Source: Gaoshiqia sp050178015
Lineage (GTDB): Bacteria > Bacteroidota > Bacteroidia > Bacteroidales > Prolixibacteraceae
DNA: 64,000 nucleotides
NCBI GenBank assembly: GCA_050178015.1
Contig: JBFXGM010000003.1
Location: forward strand, 124,001 to 188,000
Direction: 5' to 3'
Shown here one piece after another: positions 18,834 through 26,769 of this stretch (positions are counted from its first letter, which is position 1; each line of letters opens with the position of its first letter). A program made the translations under genes and the position numbers. Under the pieces are notes generated by a model. The model saw nothing but the letters and a program-made list of their open reading frames with translations, did not search any database and was not told the DNA's origin.

Positions 18834-20413
18834 GTATCAGAGATGTTTATCTGCTCTTCTGTATTCACTTTTGCCAACGCGCCGGTGGGACATTTTTCAG
18901 CCACCAGCCCGGCAGTTTTTTCCAAGGCCTTCGCGACTGTTTCGTTGAAAGGTACGCCAATTTTAACATCAAACCCGCGACCAATGAAGGAAAAGCCAAA
19001 AGTTTCCTGATACTGCTGGGTAATCCGCACGCAAATACCGCATTTGATACATTTGGCCGGTTCGTAAATGAGGGTTGAATCAGCAAATTCTTTACGTACC
19101 GGCAGGCGGTCATCGTACTGAAATCGTTTTTGTTCGGCACCATACCGGTTGGACAGTTCGCGCAATTTGCAGCTTTCCGGGTTGCGGCAATCGCAGTGCA
19201 AACAACGTTTGGCCTCGGCAACCGCTTCTTCTTGTGTGAAACCAACCGCTTTGCTCCGGCTGGCTTGCTGCCTGACAGTATCGACAGATTCTTTCAGATA
19301 TTCGACGAATTCCGTTTCGGCCAGTTTCCCGAATTTCGAGTTGAACCGGGATGGATCGGCTTTCAATTCTTCGGTTTGGAATAGCCGGTCCAGAATGAAT
19401 GCCAGCTCTTTTCCCTGCCCGACAGAGCGAACAGCCAATTTGGATGGACGAAGCGCATTGCCGATGGCAAACACCTTATTTATTGAGGTTTGGTATGTTT
19501 CTTTATCCACATCGACACCGTTTTTAGAGAGGACTAGTCCCCACCCGTACAGCTGATTGTTGGGCACACCTGTGGCCAAAATCACCGCATCGTATTCCTG
19601 CTGAAGCTGTTGAAATTTCCCTTGATCCACTTCAACCTGATAATGAACTGAAATGCTCGAATTCAGAATGGAATTGATTTCGGTCTCCAACACTTTGGCG
19701 GGCAAAACGGATTCTTCAATTTTCAGCAGGTCGCCGCCAGCCTTTTCATTCTTTTCGAAGATGGCGACCTGATGTCCGGCTTTGTTCAGGTAATAGGCAG
19801 CCGCCAAACCGGCCGGGCCTGCGCCAATGATGGCCACGCTCCTACCCGACTTTTCTTTTTCAAGAATGAACGGTGCGCCTTTCAGTAACTCCTGGTCGGC
19901 CGTAAAACCTTTCAACAAACAAATAGAAACTGGCTCATCCACCTGTTTGCGGCGGCAACCGGCCTCGCAGGGCGCCGGACAAATACGTCCCAAAATGGCC
20001 GGCAGGGCGATGTCGCGTTTCACCACTTCGATGGCTTTCGCGAAGTTCCCGGCAGCAATCAGCCGGTTCATCAGCGGGATGTTCATGTGGGCCGGACAAA
20101 CCAGCTGGCAGGGCGCTTCGCAGTCGCCCACGTGTTCGCTCAACAGCAGCTCCAGCGCCGCTTTCCTCGATTCGCGACATTCCGCATCATCCGTAATGAT
20201 GTTCATACCCTCCATAGCGGGCATCGAACACGAGGCCATCAGCCGTCCGTTGTTGGCGTCTTTCACCAGGCAAACCATGCACGACGTAAAATGCGCCGTC
20301 CCTTCCAGGTGGCACATGGTTGGGATATCGATGCGAAGCTGCCGGGCTGCCTCCAAAAGCGTTGTTCCCTCGGGTACTTCAACAGAATGGTTGTTTATTT
20401 TTAGCTTGATCAT
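18824..20413 (-). CDS. 2Fe-2S / GltD-like flavoprotein lacking the NAD(P)-binding domain
   Basis: 529 aa from ATG 20413 (ATG 20419 also possible). Domains in order: NuoG/HydA-type [2Fe-2S] domain with C34-x10-C45-x2-C48-x13-C62; a GltD-type cysteine segment (C98, C102, C106); a FAD Rossmann motif GAGPAG at 197-202; a cysteine group CLHCDC..C (404-415); and a C-terminal NuoG-like segment with C455, C458, C461 and C508. Only 32 residues separate ATG (280-282) from VFAIGN (314-319); in GltD relatives an NAD(P)-binding domain of well over 100 residues sits there, and the usual GD reads GN. It probably takes electrons from the NuoE-NuoF fusion encoded 103 bp upstream. The longer ORF start at 20491 is a translated REP repeat and was rejected. 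Confidence 0.8.
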   Translation of the reverse strand: MIKLKINNHSVEVPEGTTLLEAARQLRIDIPTMCHLEGTAHFTSCMVCLVKDANNGRLMASCSMPAMEGMNIITDDAECRESRKAALELLLSEHVGDCEAPCQLVCPAHMNIPLMNRLIAAGNFAKAIEVVKRDIALPAILGRICPAPCEAGCRRKQVDEPVSICLLKGFTADQELLKGAPFILEKEKSGRSVAIIGAGPAGLAAAYYLNKAGHQVAIFEKNEKAGGDLLKIEESVLPAKVLETEINSILNSSISVHYQVEVDQGKFQQLQQEYDAVILATGVPNNQLYGWGLVLSKNGVDVDKETYQTSINKVFAIGNALRPSKLAVRSVGQGKELAFILDRLFQTEELKADPSRFNSKFGKLAETEFVEYLKESVDTVRQQASRSKAVGFTQEEAVAEAKRCLHCDCRNPESCKLRELSNRYGAEQKRFQYDDRLPVRKEFADSTLIYEPAKCIKCGICVRITQQYQETFGFSFIGRGFDVKIGVPFNETVAKALEKTAGLVAEKCPTGALAKVNTEEQINISDTSS

Positions 20414-20430
20414 TTTCATTTGTTGTTTCA

Positions 20431-20502
20431 GGTCATCATGCCGAACTTGTTTCGGCATCGATAGATATTTATACTGTTCCCTATCCGACAATTGCGGATA
20501 GG
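20431..20502. repeat. Two hairpins between the flavoprotein and NuoEF genes (REP-like)
   Basis: ATGCCGAA (20438-20445) pairs with TTCGGCAT (20451-20458), the same hairpin as at 40427-40447. CCTATCCG (20480-20487) pairs with CGGATAGG (20495-20502). No T-run follows on the minus strand, so these look like REP or RNA-processing hairpins rather than a terminator. Confidence 0.6.
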
Positions 20503-20516
20503 ATAATCAAAATAAA

Positions 20517-22871
20517 CTATGTTATTAGAATGCAATCCACCGGGCAAACCGGGCGGCAGGCATCACATTTGATACACAATTCCGTATTGATCGTATGCTT
20601 TTTATGCGGCTCAAACTTGATGGCATCCACCGGGCATTTCTGGGCACATTTCGTACAGCCGATGCAGTCGTCGGTGATGGAATAGGTGATCATTTCCGTA
20701 CATTTTCCGGCCGGGCACCGTCCTTCAATATGCGCTTCATATTCATCATGAAAATAATGCAGGGTAGTTAGGATCGGGTTTGGCGCCGATTTTCCCAGGT
20801 TGCACAAGCTGCCTTTTTTGGTCCAGTCGGCGAGGTACTTCAGTTCATCCAAATCTTTCTTGGTTCCTTTCCCTGAGGTAATCTTGTTCAGGATGTCGAG
20901 CATGCGTTTGGTACCCACCCGACAAAAGGTGCATTTCCCGCACGATTCATTTTGGGTGAACGACAGAAAGTACCGGGCAATGTCCACCATGCAGTCGTCT
21001 TCATCCAGCACCACCAGTCCACCGGAGCCCATCATGGCGCCGACCGCAATCAGCGACTGATAATCGATTGGCGTATCGTACAGTGATGCCGGGATGCAGC
21101 CGCCCGATGGCCCGCCCACCTGAACGGCCTTAAACTTTTTGCCGTTTTGCACGCCTCCGCCAATTTCTTCCACAATTTGTCGGATGGTTATGCCCATGGG
21201 CACTTCGATCAGCCCGCCGCGGTTCACTTTCCCGGTCAGCGAAAACACCTTGGTGCCTTTGGAATGATTGGTCCCGATTGAACTGAAATGTTCTTCGCCC
21301 TTACGGATAATGTATGACACCTGTGCAAAGGTTTCGGTGTTATTGATGAGCGTTGGAAAGCCCCACAATCCTTTATGAGCCGGAAACGGCGGGCGGATGG
21401 TCGGGAAGCCGCGGTTACCTTCAATGGAAGCCATCAGGGCCGTTTCTTCGCCGCACACAAAAGCGCCGGCCCCCTCGTAAATCTGGATATCGAAGTTGAA
21501 ATTGCTGCCCAGGATATTTTCTCCCAGCAGCTTTTGTTCGCGACAGTTGACCAATGCCTGCCGGATGCGCGTAACGGCCAGCGGGTATTCGGCCCGGATG
21601 TAAAAATAACCATCCGTGGCCTGCACGGCAAAGGCAGCAATCAGCATGCCTTCGATCACCCGGTACGGGTACGATTCGAGCAACATGCGGTCCATAAATG
21701 CGCCGGGGTCGCCTTCGTCGCCATTGCAAATCAGGTACTTCTTTTCTGCATTTTCCCTCTCAACCAGTTCCCATTTCAGTCCGGTGAGGAAACCGGCCCC
21801 GCCACGACCGCGCAGCCCGCTTTCTTTCACCATGCGGATCACTTCGAGCCGGTCCATCTGCAAGATGGTTTTCAGCGCTTCGAAGCCGCCAAAGCTGCGG
21901 TATTCGTCCATATCCAGCGGATTGATCACCCCGCGGTGCTCGGTGGCAATGGGCAGCTGGCGGTCCAAAAAGCTGGACACCATTTCATCGCGCACATCAA
22001 TCATGTAGCGGTCAACCCCTTCCCACGACTCGTCGGTTTGTACTTTTTCAAGGAAGTTGTATGCCTTGGCCTTTACGCGATCCAGAAAATGTTTCGGTTT
22101 GAAATGGGCACTGATGATATCGGCAATCTCGTTGGGTTTTACCTTGGCATACAGTTTACTGTTCTTGTTTTCGTCGATCACTTCCACCAACGGCACCTGG
22201 TGGCACATGCCCACGCAGCCCACATTTTTCAGGTGAAGGTTGATGCCGGTGCCGGCAATCGTCCGCTCAATTTCTTTTTGCACATCCTGACTGCCGCTGG
22301 CCACGCAGCACGAGCCCAACCCGATCCGGATTTCACCCTGAAATTCAGTTCCGTCGGCATTTCGGAACTTGCTTTTTTTGCCTACTTTCCCTACCTGACT
22401 TTCAAAATCTTTCAGGACAGATTCAATTTTATCCGAAGTGACATGTCCATAGGTTACATCATCAATCTGAACGACCGGCGCCAAGGTGCAACAGCCCAGA
22501 CACGATACCTTCTCCAGGGTGTATGTACCGGACGGGTCGGTTTCTTCGGCACCTGAAAGCTTGAAATGACGTTTAAACGAATCGTAAACCTGCATGGCGC
22601 CTTTCACATGGCAGGCCGTCCCCACGCACACTTTGATCAGGTGCTGCCCTGCCGGCACCATGCGGAACTGTGAATAGAACGAGGCTACACCGGTGATGTT
22701 TTCAGGGGTGATTTCGGTGGTTTCGCACACATGACGCAGGGCTTCTTCGGGCAAATAGTTAAACTGGTCCTGGATGGCCTGCAAAATCGGGATCACGGAT
22801 TTTTTCGTGTTCCCTTTCTGTTTGACGATCTCGTCAACCACCGCGATGATATGTTGATTTTCTGCTGTCAT
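20517..22871 (-). CDS. NuoE-NuoF fusion: NADH-oxidising FMN/Fe-S subunit (HydB-like)
   Basis: 784 aa. Residues 1-150 are a NuoE thioredoxin-like domain with [2Fe-2S] ligands C82, C87, C124, C128. Residues about 180-255 are a second thioredoxin-like ferredoxin (CC 188-189, C219, C223). The NuoF core follows with GLRGRGGAGF (352-361) and CNGDEGDPGAF (382-392) for FMN/NADH, and the N3-type [4Fe-4S] site C644, C647, C650, C690. Two C-terminal [4Fe-4S] ferredoxin motifs lie at C736-C746 and C766-C776. All cofactor ligands are intact, so it should oxidise NADH, or reduce NAD, in the cytoplasm. ATG 22871 lies 5 bp past the previous stop; the longer start at 22949 would overlap that gene. Such fusions often serve [FeFe] hydrogenases, but no hydrogenase catalytic subunit is nearby. 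Confidence 0.92.
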   Translation of the reverse strand: MTAENQHIIAVVDEIVKQKGNTKKSVIPILQAIQDQFNYLPEEALRHVCETTEITPENITGVASFYSQFRMVPAGQHLIKVCVGTACHVKGAMQVYDSFKRHFKLSGAEETDPSGTYTLEKVSCLGCCTLAPVVQIDDVTYGHVTSDKIESVLKDFESQVGKVGKKSKFRNADGTEFQGEIRIGLGSCCVASGSQDVQKEIERTIAGTGINLHLKNVGCVGMCHQVPLVEVIDENKNSKLYAKVKPNEIADIISAHFKPKHFLDRVKAKAYNFLEKVQTDESWEGVDRYMIDVRDEMVSSFLDRQLPIATEHRGVINPLDMDEYRSFGGFEALKTILQMDRLEVIRMVKESGLRGRGGAGFLTGLKWELVERENAEKKYLICNGDEGDPGAFMDRMLLESYPYRVIEGMLIAAFAVQATDGYFYIRAEYPLAVTRIRQALVNCREQKLLGENILGSNFNFDIQIYEGAGAFVCGEETALMASIEGNRGFPTIRPPFPAHKGLWGFPTLINNTETFAQVSYIIRKGEEHFSSIGTNHSKGTKVFSLTGKVNRGGLIEVPMGITIRQIVEEIGGGVQNGKKFKAVQVGGPSGGCIPASLYDTPIDYQSLIAVGAMMGSGGLVVLDEDDCMVDIARYFLSFTQNESCGKCTFCRVGTKRMLDILNKITSGKGTKKDLDELKYLADWTKKGSLCNLGKSAPNPILTTLHYFHDEYEAHIEGRCPAGKCTEMITYSITDDCIGCTKCAQKCPVDAIKFEPHKKHTINTELCIKCDACRPVCPVDCILIT

Positions 22872-22876
22872 CTTGT

Positions 22877-24715
22877 TTATTTTCCGATACAATACAAGTG
22901 GTCGAAACCGCGCAGGTACATTTTTCCATTGGCAAATACCGGCGAACAAACCGATTTCTCACCCAGTTTCGATTCGGCAACCAACTGATATTCTTTCGCC
23001 ATTTTCACCACATGCAGGTTGCCGCCCATGTCCATGATATATACTTTTCCATCGGCATAAACCGGCGAAGCATAAATGCCATTGCTGTATTCCTGCTCCC
23101 AGAATTTGGTGCCGTCAAGGGCATCGTAACAAGCGACCACGCCGTAACTGGTGGCAATGATCAGCAATCCGTCGGCTGCCAGCGGACTGGCCACTTCGGG
23201 CAGGTATTCGCTGTCTTCCCAAACAATTTCGGGCTCTTCGCCAAGCTTTATCGCTGCCAGCGTTGCATACTCGTTAGCGGCATAAACGATGCCATTGGCA
23301 TAGCCCACTGATGGTCCAACCTCGCCCATCATACAATCCACGGTCCACAGTTCCTTTCCGGTTTCGGGGTCGTAGCCGGCAACCAAAGGTTCGGCGTTCA
23401 TTATCAACTGTTGTTTGTTCCCTACCGTAACCAGCACTGGTGATGCCCACGAAATTTTTACATTGCGCTGGGTTTCCCACTGGGGCGAACCATCGGCCAC
23501 CGACAAGGCCATCACCTTGGAGCCCCGGTTGGTATCGTACTGCACAATGAGTTTGTTTTTATAGATGATGAGCGACGAGGAATGCCCGTAATGATTGTCG
23601 GGGACCCCCAGGTTTTTTGCCCACAGGCGTTTCCCGGCCATGTCGAGCGCAATGAGGTCGCCCGTGCCAAAAATGGCAAATACAGCCGAACCGTTTGTGG
23701 CCAGGGTCGGGGCAGCCAAGCCAGTGTCTTCGGTAACTTTCGGCATGGTGGCAGGCGAGCCCGGAATCTGGTCGGCGTTGGCCTCCCACAGCAAATCGCC
23801 GGTGTTTTTGTTGTAGCAATACACCACCCTTGCCGTGTTGTCGGCCCCCGACACAAACAATTGATCGCCCCAAACGATAGGCGAATTGTAGCCGTGCTTG
23901 GGCACTTTTACTTTCCAAACAACCTTTTCACCCGATGCGCCGTCAAACTTTTCGGGCACATTGGTTTTATAGGTAATCCCGGTTCCTTCCGGTCCGCGAA
24001 AATACGGGTAATTGCTTCGGATTTGATCTTGCGAAGGAATGGCTACGACCTTTTTTGCAGGAGCCTCAGCAGTCTTGATTTCTTCCTCACGAACCTTCGG
24101 AATATCTTCTTCCGGGGCCGTTTCCGTCTCCTCGGTTGCCTCTCCAACAGCCACAGCGCTTTCTTCAAGCGGTAATACATCAACCACTTCGACACCCGGC
24201 GAAGATTGCTGGTCCTGGACGATGGCCTTCGGCACATATTCATCCAGAATATTATTGGAAAAGAAGCCCGATAGCAGCGCCAGTACAAACAAACCTGCAC
24301 CGGAATAAACCAGCGATTTGCGGGCGAGCTGTTTGTCGAGAAAAGCGTCGTTGCGGATGCTTTCCATCTCTTCCAATTCGGGGCGGAGCGACTTTTGGTA
24401 CCGGATGGAAAGCACATAAACCAACACGCCCAACACCAGCAACCACGAACCGGTGCGGATTTGCCACTGGTTGGTAAAATAAGCTTTACGGATCATCAGG
24501 TCGAGCGCGCGGATATCATTCTTCAATGCTTCATCCTGCGGATCTTGTCGCAGCCGTTCAACCAGGCTTTGCAAGGCAGGGGTTTCGAGTGGATCAACGG
24601 TCTTTAGTTGGAAATAGTTGGCAATCAGCATCACGCTAATTACCAAACAAAATACAGCAACAATCCAGGCCACCGTTCGGGCCAGGTTCATTTTATCTTT
24701 TACGGTCAGGTTCAT
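22877..24715 (-). CDS. Membrane-anchored PQQ-like beta-propeller protein
   Basis: 612 aa. Three predicted membrane segments (about 12-32, 85-103 and 133-152; e.g. TGSWLLVLGVLVYVLSI) are followed by a Glu/Ala/Pro-rich linker (about 170-220). The propeller starts at NYPYFRGPEGTG and has blades carrying GDLLWEANADQIPGSPATMP and GKELWTVDCMMGEVGPSVGY. The propeller would lie outside the cytoplasmic membrane. Genes upstream (NapH/NosR-like, 10 bp away) and downstream (NuoE-NuoF fusion, 5 bp away) are both electron-transfer proteins, so this protein physically links the propeller family to the redox chain. Catalysis and PQQ binding are unproven. Confidence 0.85.
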   Translation of the reverse strand: MNLTVKDKMNLARTVAWIVAVFCLVISVMLIANYFQLKTVDPLETPALQSLVERLRQDPQDEALKNDIRALDLMIRKAYFTNQWQIRTGSWLLVLGVLVYVLSIRYQKSLRPELEEMESIRNDAFLDKQLARKSLVYSGAGLFVLALLSGFFSNNILDEYVPKAIVQDQQSSPGVEVVDVLPLEESAVAVGEATEETETAPEEDIPKVREEEIKTAEAPAKKVVAIPSQDQIRSNYPYFRGPEGTGITYKTNVPEKFDGASGEKVVWKVKVPKHGYNSPIVWGDQLFVSGADNTARVVYCYNKNTGDLLWEANADQIPGSPATMPKVTEDTGLAAPTLATNGSAVFAIFGTGDLIALDMAGKRLWAKNLGVPDNHYGHSSSLIIYKNKLIVQYDTNRGSKVMALSVADGSPQWETQRNVKISWASPVLVTVGNKQQLIMNAEPLVAGYDPETGKELWTVDCMMGEVGPSVGYANGIVYAANEYATLAAIKLGEEPEIVWEDSEYLPEVASPLAADGLLIIATSYGVVACYDALDGTKFWEQEYSNGIYASPVYADGKVYIMDMGGNLHVVKMAKEYQLVAESKLGEKSVCSPVFANGKMYLRGFDHLYCIGK

Positions 24716-24725
24716 CGTTGTCTTT

Positions 24726-25979
24726 TTAGTTTTTTACCGGACAATAATCCATGCATCGTCCGCAGCTTAAACAATTGGTTTTATCGGGTACATAATCGTT
24801 TCGGTTTCGGTGCGACGACAGTTTTACCAGCGTCAGTCCAATCGCCAATCCCATGAATCCGCCCAGGAGCCATCCTCCCCAGTAAAATTGGCTGCGGATG
24901 GCCTGTGCTTCGGTCACCAGCTCGTCCATGGTTTTCCCCTTTTGCATGAAAGTGCGTGCATCAATGTTATTCTGGTCTTGCTTGATTTCGGGGTTAGCCA
25001 CCAGCTGTTCGGCCAAATAAACCGTTTTATTGAATTTGGCCAGCGGCACATGCACCATCGACCCGGCCAATCCGCCAATGCCCATCCACAACGGAACAAG
25101 CAGCAGGTAGGCCATCAGCCGCTGCACGTTGGAGCGGCGGTTTCCCTGCTCCTCCACCGGCTCGTCAATGGCGCCGAACGGGCACGAATTGGCGCACAGT
25201 TTACACTGAATGCAATGTGTCGGGGTAATAGTCATGTGTTTTTTCGAGAAAGTGGACATCCACCCCAACAGCACACCGTAGGGACAAAAGAAGCGGCAAT
25301 ATGGGCGGGCCACAAAAACGCCCACCAACAGGAACAAAGCCCCCAGCAGCAACATCTGAAATTCGGCATCGAAGCGGAAAAGCCCCACAAACGGGTCGTA
25401 GCGGCAGATCAGGAATTCGGAGCGTGTGGCGGCGTACAATACGGCCAGTCCGAGGTATAAATACGGGATCAGCCCGAGAATTTTTTGCAGCCATTTGGGC
25501 AATTCGATCGGACGAAAGGCCACCAAATCCTGAATGGCACCCAAGGGACAAACGGCGGCACAAAATGTACGTCCGTAAAACAGAGCCACCACCAGCGGAA
25601 TGATAAAAAACAGCAAGGCAGTGAAGGGCAGCACATAACTTGGGTCGAAAATGGCCAGCACCATATTCTGGATGGCGCCGATCGAACAAATGCAGCCTTC
25701 ACGGTAAAAGCCAAAGTACAAGAGGGAAAAGACCGACGTCCACAGCACGCCCTGACGCGATCGCTTCTTCACCACAAACCAAGTGGCTACGGCCAACGCC
25801 GCCACGAGCACAAACACATCGAGATATTCGAGAAAAAGCAGCCGCGCCGCAGGTTGCGAGGTGGGCGGCTGCACGTAGCCCGTTTCGAATTCGGGTTTCG
25901 GGAAACGCTGTTGCGCCCAAACCGTCAGGCTCATAAAAAAAGCCGAAAGCGTATAAAATATTTTCTGAAAGCGGTTCAT
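24726..25979 (-). CDS. NapH/NosR-like membrane polyferredoxin
   Basis: 417 aa. After an N-terminal hydrophobic segment there are about five more membrane helices. Two CxxxCP motifs of the NapH/NosR/PceC type occur (FC140AAVC144P and YC228RFFC232P), plus an extra GCICSIGAI (96-102). Two ferredoxin motifs follow: C256-x2-C-x2-C-x3-C266P and C403-x2-C-x2-C-x3-C413P at the extreme C-terminus. Relatives pass electrons across or along the membrane between quinol or flavin donors and periplasmic acceptors. Neighbours are a Tat-exported ferredoxin (9 bp upstream), equivalent to a NapG-NapH pair, and the membrane propeller. There is no NosR FMN domain and no Nap/Nos catalytic gene in the window. Confidence 0.85.
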   Translation of the reverse strand: MNRFQKIFYTLSAFFMSLTVWAQQRFPKPEFETGYVQPPTSQPAARLLFLEYLDVFVLVAALAVATWFVVKKRSRQGVLWTSVFSLLYFGFYREGCICSIGAIQNMVLAIFDPSYVLPFTALLFFIIPLVVALFYGRTFCAAVCPLGAIQDLVAFRPIELPKWLQKILGLIPYLYLGLAVLYAATRSEFLICRYDPFVGLFRFDAEFQMLLLGALFLLVGVFVARPYCRFFCPYGVLLGWMSTFSKKHMTITPTHCIQCKLCANSCPFGAIDEPVEEQGNRRSNVQRLMAYLLLVPLWMGIGGLAGSMVHVPLAKFNKTVYLAEQLVANPEIKQDQNNIDARTFMQKGKTMDELVTEAQAIRSQFYWGGWLLGGFMGLAIGLTLVKLSSHRNRNDYVPDKTNCLSCGRCMDYCPVKN

Positions 25980-25988
25980 TCAAATGGA

Positions 25989-26585
25989 TTAGGCAGGGTT
26001 AGAACTTGAATTTCCGACACTAAAATCGCCTTTTATGAGGTAAGGACTGGAAGCCGGTACCCTCTGAAAAGCGTCGGCCGGACACACCCGGGCAATGGAA
26101 CATTCGTTGCAGTTGACACATAAGTCGTGTCGCACCTGCAGGTGCAGCGAACCGTTCCCGAACGCCGAGCATCCTTCCACGCATTTGGCACAGCCAATGC
26201 ACAGTTCCTCGATAATTTCATATTCGAAATACGGATCCTCCACAAACTTGCGTTTGATGGCTGCCGTGGGGCACAGTTGGTTCTCTGCCGCAGTTGACAG
26301 GGCATTCGCATCGGGCTTGAGGTAGCCGCCGCACAAATCGCAGTAGCCGCACAAATCGTAAGCATGCACACATTTTACGGCAGAAGGCGTCACCACACAA
26401 TAGTCGGCACAGCGCCCGCACGATACACATTTAAACGGATCGATCTGCCAAACGTAATCATCGGCACTGGCTTTAAAGGCAGCAACTCCGGCCAGTCCGG
26501 CCAGTGATAGTCCCAACGTGGCCCGCATTCCTTTTTGGATGAACTCGCGCCGGTTGGTCGGTTTGGATGTTTTTTTATCGTTCAT
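25989..26585 (-). CDS. Tat-exported multi-[4Fe-4S] ferredoxin (NapG-like)
   Basis: 198 aa from ATG 26585. A twin-arginine signal (NRREFIQKGM, hydrophobic TLGLSLAGLAGVAAF) precedes ferredoxin motifs CVSCGRCADYC, a CGYCDLCGG...CPTAAI group, CIGCAKCVEGC and CVNCNECSIARVCP, enough for about four [4Fe-4S] clusters. It is therefore folded and loaded with clusters in the cytoplasm, then exported. By analogy with NapG it should accept electrons from the membrane polyferredoxin. The start overlaps the end of the 64-aa gene by 11 nt; the longer frame from 26654 lies within that gene and was rejected. Confidence 0.85.
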   Translation of the reverse strand: MNDKKTSKPTNRREFIQKGMRATLGLSLAGLAGVAAFKASADDYVWQIDPFKCVSCGRCADYCVVTPSAVKCVHAYDLCGYCDLCGGYLKPDANALSTAAENQLCPTAAIKRKFVEDPYFEYEIIEELCIGCAKCVEGCSAFGNGSLHLQVRHDLCVNCNECSIARVCPADAFQRVPASSPYLIKGDFSVGNSSSNPA

Positions 26586-26769
26586 CTTTTCGGCTTTCTT
26601 TGGCTTTTTCCAACTCACACTTCGAATAGGCGCTGCACGATTTGCACACCCCATCGGCAGAGCAGGTGAAATCTATCTTATTTTGTTTGGCCAGCAACAA
26701 TACGCCTCCCGCCAGACCGGTCAAAATACCACCGCGCAAGCATGACTGAATGAATGTTCTCCGATCCAT
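26575..26769 (-). CDS. 64-residue Tat-exported cysteine protein
   Basis: Unrecognised family. It begins MDRRTFIQSC with a hydrophobic GGILTGLAGGVLLL stretch, a twin-arginine signal or anchor. The mature part has four cysteines spaced C-x5-C-x2-C-x5-C (FTCSADGVCKSCSAYSKCE), which could hold one Fe-S cluster or a metal ion, and then a highly charged tail. Its start shares one base with the stop of the NHL-propeller gene, and its end overlaps the ferredoxin gene, so it is firmly inside the operon and very likely expressed. A small electron-carrier or assembly role is inference. Confidence 0.75.
   Translation of the reverse strand: MDRRTFIQSCLRGGILTGLAGGVLLLAKQNKIDFTCSADGVCKSCSAYSKCELEKAKESRKDER

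Noticed and set aside
20414..20491. N-terminal extension of the flavoprotein ORF
   Set aside because: The extra residues (…SMPKQVRHDDL…) are a translation of a REP-like hairpin repeat; the 2Fe-2S domain begins at the ATG at 20413/20419.
21375..22556. Plus-strand ORF of 393 codons
   Set aside because: It is antisense to the NuoE-NuoF fusion, whose protein is fully recognisable; the plus frame has no domain and reflects codon bias of the real gene.
20517..22871. Calling the cluster an [FeFe] hydrogenase or respiratory complex I
   Set aside because: No H-cluster subunit and no NuoA-D/H-N genes are present in the window.
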